A stretch of DNA of 64,000 nucleotides from Calocera cornea HHB12733 (Eukaryota; Basidiomycota; Dacrymycetes; Dacrymycetales; Dacrymycetaceae): NCBI GenBank assembly GCA_001632435.1, contig KV423924.1, positions 1 through 64,000 of the forward strand. Reading direction: 5' to 3'. Positions 23,048 to 34,858 of this stretch are shown piece after piece (positions within the stretch are counted from its first letter, which is position 1; the number at the start of each line of letters is the position of its first letter). The translations under genes and the position numbers were made by a program. Under the pieces are notes generated by a model, which was not told where the DNA came from, made no database searches, and saw only the letters and a program-made list of their open reading frames with translations.

Positions 23048-25458
23048 TTACAAGCGACCCATATCTAATAGTCTCTCATCTATCATCGGCGCGACGATCG
23101 GCAGCTCTTTTCTCTCGGGGGAGATGGGGCTACCCGCCTGGAGATGAGCGAACCGACTTTCCTTCCCAGTCCTCATCCTCTGGCCGTCATGGATGTCCAC
23201 CACGCTCATGTGCTCGCTGCCTCCCACGCGTAGCGCGTCCTTGATCTCCTTCCGGGCAAGTAACGGACTGGGGAGAAGCTCGGGACTTTGAGGATCATCA
23301 AGATAGCTCTGTCGTGCATCGCCCAGGATCGTAGGTGTTCGGGGGTCGAAGTGTTCCAGATCAATATTGGGTGACTGCTGAAAGAACTGTATATATTGCG
23401 TCCCTGCCCCATGGTTAACAGTTGATATCGGTGATTATGGACTGTTCCTTACCCAAGAGGAACTTTCGGATGATGGAGCTCATGACGACGCCACTCTCAT
23501 CGTCAATCAGGAACGGCTTGTCTTTCAGTGCCTCGAATCCGTCGAATCCCTCAGCCTCACAGCAAACAATCAGTATGACTCCGGACGATTCGAACGGAAT
23601 CTCGTACCATGTACTGCCTGCTGACCACCGCATATGTCCGGCTCTGGTCGCACTTCACTTCATCTATTTCGTGCAGCCCTTCGGCCAGATGAACTGATAG
23701 CACTCGTTGATTCGGCGGCTTGCGAGAATCCCACCTCACCCGCATACCGCCAACAATAGGGAAACGTCCTTCCTGCGCCGGCCACGTGGAGAAGCCATTC
23801 TCTAACGCATTCCAGATGTCTTCTCCTGTCAGCTGGAGCATGATGATCGGGTCATCGAAAGGAAGAATCTCGTAGACGTCTCCCAGCGTGATGTAGCCTG
23901 TGAAGAGCTGAGAACACAGTGGGGAGGCAGAAATGGGGAGAGACACCCACCTGGTCCATACGTTGAATCACCGCGCAGTGTTCCTCCACAGATGAGAACC
24001 GCATCCGCGCCGGCCGCTTCCGTACGTCCTCTCACGCAGACCGCATCGTCGTATGCGTGTCTCAGAATATCCGCCATCCAGTTGCCGATGGCCGACTCCG
24101 TCGTGCGAACATGCTCCGACCGCACATCCCATTTCGTTAGCGTCCTGCAGATCGGCTTGGATAGAGAGCTCTGAACTTCCCCAAGTACGGATTTAAGCAT
24201 AGTGTCGAATTTAGGGCAATCTGGCCAGTCGGGTGCCGTAACGTGCTTCCTTCCTGAAACCGATTTGATGAGTTTCTTCCGAATACTTCCAGGGGGTGCG
24301 TCTGCCAGCTCCAGCGTGAGGTCGCTAAGATCGCGAAAGTCAGTCCCACTCTTCACCAGTCTAAAAAGCCTCCGTCAGATGAGCTCTACATGGACTCGGA
24401 GCTATCTCACAAAGTGTCGGTATCTCCCTTTGCACCAAGCACAACATGTGAGAAGTCCCAGCCGTCCCACTTGTCGATGCCGTGGCCAATGTAATACATG
24501 TGATCATGCCCGCCGAATAGCATATCTACGCCATGCCGGGTTGGGTCGGGGTTCCGCTTTGCTCCAAGCTGATGAGAGAGGGTGATGTCCTGTTTCTTTG
24601 GATCAGATATTGGAAGAGCCGCTTAACGATGAGCTTACATTCGGCAGTCGTGAATGGGTCAGCGCGAGGATTAAATCGCAGTTGTACGGCTCGGAGCGCA
24701 GAAGCTTTGATAGCTCCATCCCAACCTGATCCATTGGTTGGAATGCAAAGTTTGGTGGCCATGAGGAGACCGTCTGAAGCCACTCTCTGATGACACGTCC
24801 GGTTGATTAGTCTTACCGAACACAGTACCAAGCTTGCAACGTACTCTTCGACAAGGCCGATGATACCGATCGTCACGCCAGATCTCCGTGTGACGCAGAA
24901 CTTATGCAGATGCTCCGGTGTCTGTCCGGTATTCGTATCGATGATGTTACTGAGTAGCCATGGCTTGCGATTGGTCAGAGCAGCGATGGGTTATAGCTGA
25001 CAACCATTGCTCACAAATTTACAGTCTTGTACAAGCGTGGTCAGATGAGGGTACTACGTATCTGATCAGTCGACGCAGAAGGTTGGTCTTGGACAACATA
25101 CTCCGAAGTCGAAGTCATGGTTGCCAGTAAGTGCAACGTCTGGAGCGATGATATTGATGGCCGGGACCTGGGCCGTTGAGCAGGATGTCGCCCAGAAGCT
25201 GAGACATCTGCATACCATATGGCTTCCACGCGTCACGGTTGATTCTAAGCTGGGAGAAAACAGGTCTCCCGAGAACAGAACTAGGCCGTCCTTTGCCCCT
25301 GGCGCGTCTTTAGAATCAGGCCAGGCGTTCCGCAGCTTATGCAAGTTCTCAGTGAACTGAGACGCCGACACCTTCTTCGTCGACGAAGGCAGTTTCTGCG
25401 GCTGGACTCTATAGACATCGTTGAAGTGAAGTATAGGAAGAGAAGTCGTTGCAGTCAT
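23048..25458 (-). CDS. 5'-nucleotidase-type calcineurin-like metallophosphoesterase
   Basis: Starts at ATG 25458 (MTATTSLPILHFNDVYRVQP) and ends at TAA 23048-23050. The N-terminal metallophosphatase domain shows the metal-binding motifs in order: LHFNDVY, FSGDLFSPS, LTGNHDFDFG and a GGHDH-type motif. The C-terminal 5'-nucleotidase domain follows, with TTESAIGNWMADILRHAY, CGGTLRGD, ITLGDVYEILPFDDPI and IWNALENGFS. A tail of about 110 aa at the end is Pro/Arg rich and unassigned. Several short introns are present. There is no signal peptide, unlike secreted 5'-nucleotidases, so a cytosolic phosphoesterase is likely. It is divergent from the macro-domain gene with only 192 bp between starts, which could mean joint control. 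Confidence 0.9.
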
Positions 25459-25650
25459 ATCTAAACTGGCGATGGTCGTACAAGTGTAATGCTGCGGTGG
25501 TGAGATCCATCGTCCCGGAAACGCGTCGGCCCTTTATCAGACGCGCGCGCACGTGGATTTCATCACAACTCGTGGCGATGATAAGGCTCCGTATCGGCCG
25601 CATCGGGCACGCCTCGTTCACCCCACGTTGGGCCCGGCGCCACGACACGT
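25459..25650. promoter_or_regulatory. Short divergent promoter, nucleotidase and macro-domain genes
   Basis: 192 bp between two divergent ATGs. No TATA element recognised. The spacing implies shared regulatory sequence. Confidence 0.5.
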
Positions 25651-26447
25651 ATGGAGCCCAGCGAAGCATGGCAGACAGAGGAACATGGTGCTCATATGAC
25701 GACCATGGGTTCCAAGATCAAGTTCACACTTCTTGATAGGCATTCGGAGCTGCTGGATGCGTGGAAAGCCGCCTTTGAGAAATACTTGCCGACTGCCCTG
25801 GGCGAGAGCTTCACACTTCTGGAAAGTGATATCAGGAGGGCAGGCAAGTTTGACTGTGTTGTCTCTCCCGCCAACTCGTATGGAATTATGGATGGAGGGT
25901 ATGTCACCTAGCTGTGTCAGCTGGAATTGACATGTTGACATGACATAGCATTGACCTCTACATCGCCGCCGCGATCTCCCCATCCGACACAACACCCGTC
26001 ATCCGCGCCGTCCAGAAGCATCTCTACACGAACTATCGCGGGTACCTCTCGGCCGGCCAATGTACCCTCGCACCGTTGCCGGACGACCTCTGCGGCCCGT
26101 CAAACAGCCTCGGGTGCAGGTACATAGCTGTCCTCCCGACGATGCGCCTCCCGGAGCATATCGAATGGCAGCGGGACATCGTCTATGACTGCATGTGGAA
26201 CCTCCTGCTCGCGCTGGAGCAGCACAACGTCGCTACCCAGGGGAGTGGGAAGGAGATCAGTACGGTCGTGATGAGCGGCCTTGGAACGGGGACAGGCGGC
26301 ATCTCTTCTCAGAAATGCGCGGAACAGATGGTCCTCGCTGTAAAGCACTTCCGCGAAGCGCAATCGAAGCCGGACAAGTGGGGCCAGTTCGACTGGGAGG
26401 ACGTGGAGGTTCTGGATGAGGAGATTGGGCCGACTCGGAAGCTGTGA
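25651..26447 (+). CDS. Macro-domain protein, Poa1-like (ADP-ribose phosphate binding)
   Basis: Two exons, 25651-25898 and 25949-26447, give 248 aa. The 50-nt intron splits the macro-domain loop, and splicing gives VVSPANSYGIMDGGIDLYIAAAI, the fungal version of the NAAN...GGG ADP-ribose loop. The second ligand loop appears as VVMSGLGTGTGGI, followed by a helix (CAEQMVLAVKHF). Yeast Poa1 is an ADP-ribose 1''-phosphate phosphatase; this activity is inferred, not shown. In-frame ATGs at 25696 and 25705 are alternative starts; the latter (MGSKIKFTLLDRHSE) begins directly at the domain. Confidence 0.87.
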
Positions 26448-28251
26448 TGGGAGGAGGGGATCGCGCGGTAGACTTTGTACGGTACATTAGGGGCAGAGTG
26501 ACTTCGCCGTTTCGGATTGTATCGTTTGGGACTGTATCGATCGCAGGAGACTGTAACTCGCCGAACTCACACGCCATTATGTAAGAGGAGACGCATGGAA
26601 AGCAGCGAAACAAGACAAATGGGAGGAAGGTTGCACTGGACGAATCGGATCCCGACGCACTGGGAACCGTTATGGCCGACACACTGCGAACGGCTCTTGT
26701 CAGGAAACTGCAGGGTTAGGACACGCTCAACCACCGATATCCTTGAAAGTTAGCTGGACAGAGGGAAGGACCCGGAAGAGGATGGTCGTTCAACAAGCAC
26801 CGAGGGGCGGCGGCAGAGAACAAGATCTGGAAACGGGAAAGAAGTGCAGCAACTACGGCGTGCGGAAACAATCCGTCAAATGCTTGGTTTCGAATGATTT
26901 TGCTGAGACAGGAGTTCATTTGGTGCGGATGTAAGATCCGAAGGCCAGGAACGAATCACCGGAAGGAACAGAGGCTGGAAGGGGAAGAAGTACCCACCGT
27001 TGTAAACGACACGGGCCGGCTAATGAGCAAATGTACAAGCGCCGTATGGTGGTCGTCGTTATGAACACCAACGAGCGGGGTAGAACCGTTCCATAGAAAA
27101 GGGCCAGAGGGAAATGAAAGGGCGCAAGGGGAAGGCACGTGAAGCTCTCCGCGCAGACGATCAAATTTCCCCGCACGGGACCTGCCGATTGCAATACAAA
27201 AGCTTGCCGTCCACGTGGGGTCAATCCGGAGGAGATCAGCGGGAGCAACGTTGGGAAGCCAGAAGGGCGCAGATCGCGTCGTCGCGTCGCCTCGACCTCC
27301 ACGCGCCTCGTGTTCCAGAGCTCCCAAGGCTGCTAGGTTTCCACCTCGAACCCGGCAAGCGTGATCGTAGCCACCCGCGTGCGCGAGAGGAACCTTGACC
27401 CGGCCGAAAAGTTGCTATTAACGTCTCGCCCCGCCTGTTGTGCGCGGCTGCGCGGGCCCTCTACGGCCAATTTCGAGTCGGGACTGGAATGTAAACAGCC
27501 GCATGATGAAATTCTCGTGGTGGGCGTGGCGGGACCGAGGGCGGAATGGGAGATGGCCTGGGGGTTTGGGCAAAAGGTCACGCGGTCGGGGCAGGGGCCC
27601 CGTGGGATGGAGCTCGTCGCCTCGACCAGGGTCGGTTGGGACGCGGGAGCATAGTGCCGCTTTGTGCAGCGTGCGGGAGAGAAGCGCATTCCCCGCCCCG
27701 AGCCTGGCGACGGTGAGCTGCTTCGTGCCGCTGCCGGGAAGTGCTGCCCATCTGAGCGGCCAGGGTGACGGCATGCACTCACACGAGACACCTTGCCGGT
27801 GCTTTACCCATCTTGCCAGTCAGACAAAAGGACCTCCTCCTCGTCAGGTGTCCATCTTTCCGTTCTCCCTCCCCCCCTCTCTCTCCCAACATCCCGACCG
27901 CGTTCTGCCCTCCCTCTGCTTTGGGCAGTACTAGTGCCTCCTCCTGTTTCAGCTTGGCGACGCACGCTCCCGGACTCTGGAAGATCGCCAGCGCCGCATC
28001 GCGACGTGTTCCCCGCCTTCCAGCGCACCGCGGACGGTGCGCGCGCTTCTGCTTCTGACCTGTGCACGCGGCACTTCCGCTCAACCCCCGCGTGCTCCGC
28101 CGACTTGCGCTCGGGCAACCCGTCGAAATATCTATTACCCCGCCTGAGGTCTCAGCTCTCTGCCTGACCCCTCCTCTCTCCCCTCTTTCTGTTCTCGCTC
28201 CTGCACCCCACGCGCCAACCGGCACCCTCTCTCCTTTCAACCGACCTGACA
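26448..28251. other. Long 5' region of the GH13 gene
   Basis: 1.8 kb without a supported gene. The last 450 bp are strongly pyrimidine-rich, as in highly expressed fungal promoters and leaders. Open frames here are GC-driven. Confidence 0.5.
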
Positions 28252-30063
28252 ATGCGCTCCTTTGCATCCTATACCACCTCCCTCATCTCCCTGTCCCTCC
28301 TCTCTCTCCTCGCCGTCTTCCCTACCGCAACAACAGCCGCGACTGCTGAGCAATGGCGATCGCGCTCGATTTACCAGTGCGTCCCACTTTGCCCATCTCT
28401 CCGGCTCGCGGCGCTAACAGAAGCGTAGGATCATCACCGACCGCTTCGCGCTGCCCGACCCGAGCACCCCGAACCTGCTCACGGTCCCCAACGAGGATTG
28501 CAACCCCGCGGACCAGACGTGGTGCGGCGGGACATGGCAGTCGATCATCGCCAACCTCGACTACATCCAGGGCATGGGCTTCACGGCCATCTGGATCTCG
28601 CCCGTGTCGCAGAACTATGATGGGCCGAGGACGCCTTATGGGGATGCGTACCACGGGTACTGGAGTCAGGGTACGTTGCGTTCTTCGAAGCAGACGGTGC
28701 AAATGTTGACGGTGTGTATGCAGATGTGACCGCGCTCAACCCTCGCATGGGCAGCTCGGACGACCTCAAAGCGCTCTCGAACGCGCTCCACGCGCGCGGG
28801 ATGTACCTGATGGTGGACATCGTCGCAAACAACGTGGTGACGCTGGACTACCAGAACCCGGACTTGTCCAAGTTCGCGTTCAACCAGCCGGACATGTTCC
28901 ACCCGTACTGCCCGATCGACTTCTCCAACCAGACCAGCATCGAGCAGTGCTGGCTCGGCGACACCGTCGTTGCGCTCATGGACGTCAATACAGAGAACCA
29001 AGACGTGATCAGCGGGTACCAGAGCTGGATCTCCCAGCTCGTCCAGGAGTACCAGATCGACGGCCTCCGCATCGACGCGGCGAAGCATGTGCGCAAGGAC
29101 TTCTGGCCGGGCTTCTGCGGCAGCGCCGGCGTGTTCTGCATGGGTGAGGTGTTTGGCGGCGATGTGGGGTACAATGCGGAGTATCAGGGATACTTGGACT
29201 CGGTCCTCGACTACCCTGGGTACGACTACGTCGTTTCGGCGTTTGCCCTCCCTGGCCCAGGCAACATCTCCGGGCTCGTTGATGCCCTGCACCAGGGCCA
29301 GGAGCTGTACAAGGTCAGTCGCGCCCATTCCACGGGCATATATGCAGCCTAACCCGCTTCGCAGGACATGTCCGTGCTTGGCTCCTTCCTTGAGAACCAG
29401 GACAACCCGCGCTGGGCGAACATTTCCGTCGACCCGCAATCCCTCTGGAACGCGATGGTCTGGCAGTTCCTCGCCGGCGGTATCCCGATCGTCTACTACG
29501 GCCAGGAACAAGGGCTGAAGGGCAACGCCGACCCATACAACCGCGAACCGCTTTGGCCCACAGGGTATGCGAACACGACGACGTATCAGCTGATCGGCAA
29601 GCTCAACACGCTCCGCGACTTCCTGGCCACCAACTCTCCCGACTTCCTCACCGCCAACGTTACCGTCCTCGGTGCAACGAACAACGAGGTCGCGATCGGC
29701 CGCGGGCCGATGGTAGCGGTGATGACGAACCGCGGCTCCCCACCCGTGAACGCATCCATGGGCGTGTACGGCGCTGGGTTCGGCACTGGCGTGCCGCTGC
29801 TCGAGGTCCTCTCCTGCCAGCAGTTCACGACGGGCTCGCAAGGGAGCTTGCTGATCGACTACTCTGCCGGTGGACATGCGTCGATATTCATGCGGTTGAG
29901 CGACCTGCATGGGAGCGGCCTTTGTGGCCAGTACACAAATGTCGACCCCAACATCAATGGCTTGTCCAGTACCAATGGTGCGCGCTCCTTTGCGCGAGGC
30001 ACGCTGTGGTCGGCTGCCGTTCTCGCCGCAATACTCGCCGTCACGCTGGTGTGCGTATCATAG
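28252..30063 (+). CDS. Secreted GH13 alpha-glucan enzyme, probably GPI-anchored (Agt-like glucanotransferase or alpha-amylase)
   Basis: Exons 28252-28376, 28429-28670, 28724-29313 and 29365-30063 give 551 aa. A signal peptide ([20 protein letters not shown]...) is followed by [17 protein letters not shown]13 regions: I is [12 protein letters not shown] is [10 protein letters not shown] (nucleophile Asp), III is GEVFGG (acid/base Glu), IV is [10 protein letters not shown] (third Asp). In standard fungal alpha-amylases region I ends in NH and region IV reads ENHD; here both His are replaced, by Asn and Gln. Loss of both conserved His is known in GPI-anchored Aspergillus Agt proteins, 4-alpha-glucanotransferases of cell-wall alpha-glucan metabolism. 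The C terminus ends in a small-residue site and a hydrophobic tail ([19 protein letters not shown]), fitting a GPI signal. Agt-like function is an inference. Confidence 0.92.
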
Positions 30064-30560
30064 TCTTGGCGCTCGCGACTGTGCCTGGTGCGCGGGGCGA
30101 TGTGCCGAATCGCTGAGGGTGAGGGGGGTAGGAGACGAGAGATGAGACGCGAAAACCGTCGCGTAATCATTATTCGGGTGTTCACGATCACTCCTTTGTT
30201 GTAACTATACAGTAGCTAGGGCAATTAATCACACGCCGACTTTCGTACCACAGGAACAAACTATGGGAGGCCGGAGGGCCCGCTTAAAATGCATCATTCT
30301 CGGGTTAAGATGGCTGTCTGCTTGAATGGACTAAATTGTGTTTGGAAAACACAACAACAGGAAGTATTAAGAGAGTTTTGAGGTATATATGGTAGACGGA
30401 CGCGCGGTTGCACCATAGGAGTGATACATCGTCTTTGAAGCCCACTCGATTCAACCAACGACCATAGTCATGCTTGTCTTCACTGAATTGTTCTTCTGTA
30501 GTTTGCGACTGGCTCCAGAGTAAGACATCGAGCTGAAGTGGTGACCTTTTCTTCTAGTCC
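30064..30560. other. 3' flanks of two convergent genes
   Basis: No supported gene; AT content rises towards the F-box-like gene. Confidence 0.5.
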
Positions 30561-32900
30561 TCAACGACCGTCGTCTGCGGTGATCATCACCATGTGGAAA
30601 ATTCTCCACTCGTCATCCATGACGTAATCGGGGTTATGCTCTTCGAGATCCCGCTCAGTTGTACCGAGCAGATCTTTGATTAGCCTTGCATCCTCTACAG
30701 TCACACATCCAGAGAACGCCCGAATATTGGGGAAATACCGACGCATAAATGTGAAACTTTCGAGCGGGTCGGCCAAGTTTGATTCCACAGAGTCCCACAC
30801 CCTCACGTTCGGGCACGTCAAGCCTGATAGATTGACGTAACCTTCTTCGTTGTACGGTAGAGCATGATCCACAGAGAGCGCGAGGGCTTGTAGGCTTGGA
30901 TATGCTTGGACCAGAGTGAGAATGCTGCGGCGGCTGAGACGACTCAGACGAGAGACTATGCGATAGGCATTGATGTCCAATGAGAAGATTAGTCGCGTCA
31001 ATTGGGGACATGCTTGCACCAGCACGTCAATATCTGTGTCGTCCATGTCGACTGGATATGTGCTATGCAGTCCGAATCCCTCCAGAGATCGAAGATTGTA
31101 CAGCCTGCCGAAGAGGTCCTTTGGCTGAAGGGGCGTTGCGTGGCAGCTCCAATTGTTCCATACATCAAGTTCGCGCATTGTTGAAGACCAACGCTCGATG
31201 ATGATGGGTATGGCCTGCCACAGCTGTTGCTCATTCTGCGTCACAAATTCGAGCTTGGTAAGAAGAGTCGAGTGGCATATTGTCAAGAGTGACGAGGTGT
31301 GGTACCCGTTATATGGATCTTCATCCGCGTGCAGGCTGAGGAGACAGAGTTTGGGAAAGAGTTATCGTCTAGAATGCCCTCTGAAACGCGTCAAAAATCC
31401 AGAATGCCCTTCCGCGCTAAATTAATCCAGAATGCCCTCCCATATACGACGCGTCCCTACTTCGGAGGCCAGCAGCACCGTGCTCTTGCCAGAAAACAAT
31501 GAAGTTGGCTTATGGGGTCCTTCCACCCAACCTTAGCAATGTATATGTCCGTACTTGCGCTTTGGGGATCACAATTTGATGAATTTATAATTTGATTTAT
31601 TCCGTATGTCTCATTGTCAGTAGGAAACTGAGACTTCTTTACACCCCATAATAAATGTCAATTTGGCAAGTCCCGAAACATTGCATGCAGAGAGGAACTA
31701 CTAAGGCGGGATGGGAGGGACCCCGTAAACCAACTTCATTGTTTTCTGGCAAGAGCACGGTGCTGCTGGCCTCCGAAGTAGGGACGCGTCGTATATGGGA
31801 GGGCATTCTGGATTAATTTAGCGCGGAAGGGCATTCTGGATTTTTGACGCGTTTCGGAGGGCATTCTAGACGATAACTCGTTTGGGAAATGTCGATGACG
31901 AACTACATGGGGAGATTGATTTTGGCACTCTCGCAGTCTCGGAGTAATTCTTGCGCGGCCTGAAAATGACCTCTCGCAACTGGGGAAGGGATCCCAGTCC
32001 ACTCCATAGCTCTGGCCAATTGTCCATATAGTCCGTCTGGATTGTCCTTAGCGCGCGGCACGAGCTCCATACCGTCCGACAGAGCGCGCTTGCCACATTG
32101 TCCCAGTCATGAGTGTGAAAGTAGTTGATTGAGAGGTACAAAAGCCCTCTGCATCTGTCAGCGATTGCTTCAAGGAGGTTCAAGGGAGTGGGTCTTGTAC
32201 TGCGCAAGTCCAGGTTGAGGTACTGAAGCTCCGAGCTGAGGGACGGAATGAGGGCAGCTTCGAAGACTTTGCTACGGTCCCGAAAGGTTTTCGATGCAGT
32301 GATTCTCGATAGGGACCGTAGTGATGGGCATGGAGCGTACAGCTGTGGCAATACGGCCTTGACGAGTAGAGACCGTTGTAAGTCCTTCCGCAATTCTACG
32401 GTCTGCCTTAGGTATAGCTCCCGGGTGGATCGACAAGCCCTCGCAAACGGCTCCAGCTCGACTTCAGTCAGCAGTCGTGGGTGAAGGACATCTCGCGCAG
32501 AATTGGTCTCGAGAGCGAGCCGCTTGAGGTCGTCCGGGAGGTTGTGGTATATCGCGTCCGTACGGAGAGTGTGCCAGAGACGTGGCTGGATAACGACCCA
32601 GGTCGCGGTGCACGCTTGTCCGATGTGCAGCAGGTTAGATAGATCTTCTTTGCTGAGTTCCGCGTCTTCTAAAGGGCCAATATGATCGAGAATTGAGAGG
32701 AGGATGTCTGCGATGGACAACGCTCGCTGAGCAACTGAGATTGGACGTTCCATTCGGCTTTGGGCTAAAGTTGCTCTCTTGTACGCTGTGCGTTCCACCT
32801 GCGTGTACGTTTGGCGCAAAAAATGTTGGTGATCGGCACTGCAGCTCCTATGAGAGACGTCTGGAGGTGTTGTTCTGCTAGCTATGGCAGCTGGAGGCAA
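30561..32900 (-). pseudogene. F-box-like/LRR family gene interrupted by a TIR element
   Basis: Two halves on the same strand, 32900-31880 and 31348-30561, are separated by the TIR element at 31359-31879. Leaving out the element and one copy of the 10-bp duplication leaves 1,809 bp, exactly 603 codons with no stop, so the gene was one uninterrupted exon. The N-terminal half has the family F-box-like stretch (RALSIADILLSILDHIGPL; LWHTLRTDAIYHNLPDDLKR). The C-terminal half has LRR-like segments (RELDVWNNWS, YNLRSLEGFGLHS, CPQLTRLIFSLD, YPSLQALAL). With the element present, the first half terminates after four element-encoded codons. F-box proteins usually recruit substrates to SCF ubiquitin ligases; the F-box here is divergent. 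Confidence 0.85.
31359..31879. mobile_element. Non-autonomous TIR element (521 bp) inside the F-box-like gene, Mutator-like
   Basis: The inverted repeats start GAGTTATCGTCTAGAATGCC. They are almost identical for about 145 bp and recognisable for about 175 bp. Flanking direct repeats GTTTGGGAAA lie at 31349-31358 and 31880-31889, a perfect 10-bp duplication. Each TIR holds three copies of YAGAATGCCCT spaced roughly 30 bp, which look like transposase-binding repeats. The centre is AT-rich and non-coding. The near-perfect TIRs suggest a fairly recent insertion. The matching open frames at 31299-31502 and 31736-32002 are TIR shadows. Confidence 0.9.
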
Positions 32901-32914
32901 GCGAGGTGAAATAC

Positions 32915-33003
32915 TTATTGCTGCTTACATAATACTTGGCGCGGGGCCCGCGCGCGAAAATCGGACGAAAATGGACAGATCGCGTACGAGCCGTATTTCA
33001 ACC
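32915..33003 (+). repeat. Left terminal inverted repeat of the 11.5-kb element
   Basis: Pairs with 44366-44454 with only a few mismatches. Begins 15 bp from the start of the F-box-like open frame on the other strand. Confidence 0.85.
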
Positions 33004-33401
33004 AAAACAAGAGGAAAATGCTTTGTGTAAAAGGAGAAATTGATCATAGTATAGATCGGTAGAGCCGCAGATGGTTTAGAACGAAAAAGAAAAATAATTG
33101 AACTAAAATGGAATTGTGGGGGAAAGTGAACGGATTTGGGAAATCAAAGCTTCAATTGAAAATGTGATCTTCCCTACTCAATACCAGTGATTCCTAAAGG
33201 TACTTGGAAGCGCCACAGATAGTTTTCAGGGTAGTTGACAAGGTTGAGGAGTGTAGAAAACAAAGAGCAAATGTGACGGAGATATCAGCATGTGACCTAA
33301 CGCGTGCACGCGTCAGGTATCCAAATCACAACAGAACTTTGAATGTGTCATTCCCCTACAGTACCTTCCACTTGGCTTGCCTTCACTTGCAGAGCTGAAC
33401 T

Positions 33402-34579
33402 ATGACCTGTGACGGTAGCAGAGTGTGCATTGGTGTCAAAGAACTTCTGGTTAGGCTGAGAGTTGTCTGGGATGTGAACCAAATCGTTATCAACACCGGA
33501 GTCTCCAAGCGAACGGTGCAAAGAACCATCCAATACTTCAACAAGTATGGCACCATCATTCCTGTCAAATCTGGACTAGTTGGTTGGCCGCGGCTGCTGA
33601 AGAGAGATGATGTCGATGTGAGCAGTTGTATGCTTTGCAAACCGGTGATCTCACCCATTGTTTCAGTTTCTTGCCAGCACCATCAGGAGGGCTCCAGACC
33701 GTTATCTTGACAAGATCCAGGCGCAAATGGAGGCTCAACAAGGAGCATCTGTCTCAGTGCCAACCATATCCAGATATCTGAAAGAGATGGGCTTTACTAT
33801 GAAGCAGGTGTGTATGTATTGCATCACCTCACCGAGTCGACATTCAGAGCTTCATCAGATCACGCGGGCAGCTATCGAACAAAACGAGCAGACTCGAGCG
33901 GAGTATCTGTACCAAATGGGTCTGCAGTACAAGCCAAGAGCAACTTGTTTTTGTCGACAAGAGCTTGTGCGATCGATGAGCAACACATAGGCACAAGGCT
34001 TGGGCAATAAGCGGTCAGCAAGTGAGGAAAAAGGTGTTCTTCATTCATGGAAGACGGTTGGTTCTTCCCGACATCCCATTTAGGATTGGACTGATAGTCT
34101 ATTCAGGTACTTGGTGCTGCCAGCTCTATCATTGGATGGTGTCCTCTGCCTGAAGATCGTAGAAGGATCTTTCGACACTCTCAGCTTCATGGAATTCGTT
34201 GAGTGCTGCCTGGTCAACATGAACCCATTTCCGAACCAAAACTCTGTTCTTGTGATGGACAACTGCCGTATCCACAAGTCTGACCTTATACGGGAGATGG
34301 TAGAAGCCAGATAAGTGGTATTCTTACTACAATCCACACGATCTAACCTGACATAGGGGAATGCAACTTGAATACCTTCCAGCCTATTCTCCGGATTTCA
34401 AACTGATTGAACTCCTTTTCTCATGCATGAAGTGCACAATCCGATGCAATGACTTGCTCATGCAACGAGTCATGGGAACTGGCAACGACTTCAAGGTTTA
34501 CGCTGCACTACATGAGATTGTTTGGGGACTTTCTGCATCAGATGCTGAGGGCTGGTTCACGAAGTGCGGCTACTTCTAG
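33402..34579 (+). pseudogene. Decayed Tc1/mariner-like DDE transposase
   Basis: The N terminus has a helix-turn-helix (VNQIVINTGVSKRTVQRTIQYF) and a second DNA-binding part (VSVPTISRYLKEMGFTMKQ) before an intron. The DDE domain is readable in pieces: QLVFVDKSLCDR with first Asp, then an in-frame TGA, VLPALSLDGVL, VLVMDNCRIHKS with second Asp, and LEYLPAYSPDFKLIELLFS with the final Glu. A frameshift near QYKP and stops at the DDE start and after VEAR make it inactive. It resembles the common agaricomycete DDE_3 endonuclease family. Weak inverted similarity between about 33147 and 34610 may mark its ends, but the TIRs are not resolved. Confidence 0.75.
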
Positions 34580-34858
34580 AATCAACGTTTCAATCCCAAC
34601 TTTGATTTCCTTTGTCTCATGTCTCATATGCTGTAGTGAGAATGCAGCCGAGAATGAGATGCGCATGTATGATAAGAAGTGTTACGATTCAAAAACAGAA
34701 TCAAAGTGAAGGGTCACGTGCCGGAATAGAAAGCAGCCAAGTCTTACCGCTGGCTCCGCAGATGCACAGCCCACCACCTCACTTGATACCAAACCACCAT
34801 GTCTGCTTCCACCCACACTTCGCCTTTGGCGGTTTGGTGACCAGTCACCCACGGCACC

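Noticed and set aside
31299..32002. Matching short peptides on both strands (GGQQHRALARKQ endings)
   Set aside because: They are translations of the TIRs of the element at 31359-31879.
32905..32914. Target-site duplication for the 11.5-kb element
   Set aside because: The bases flanking the two TIR ends do not match at 2, 4, 8 or 10 bp; no duplication is claimed.
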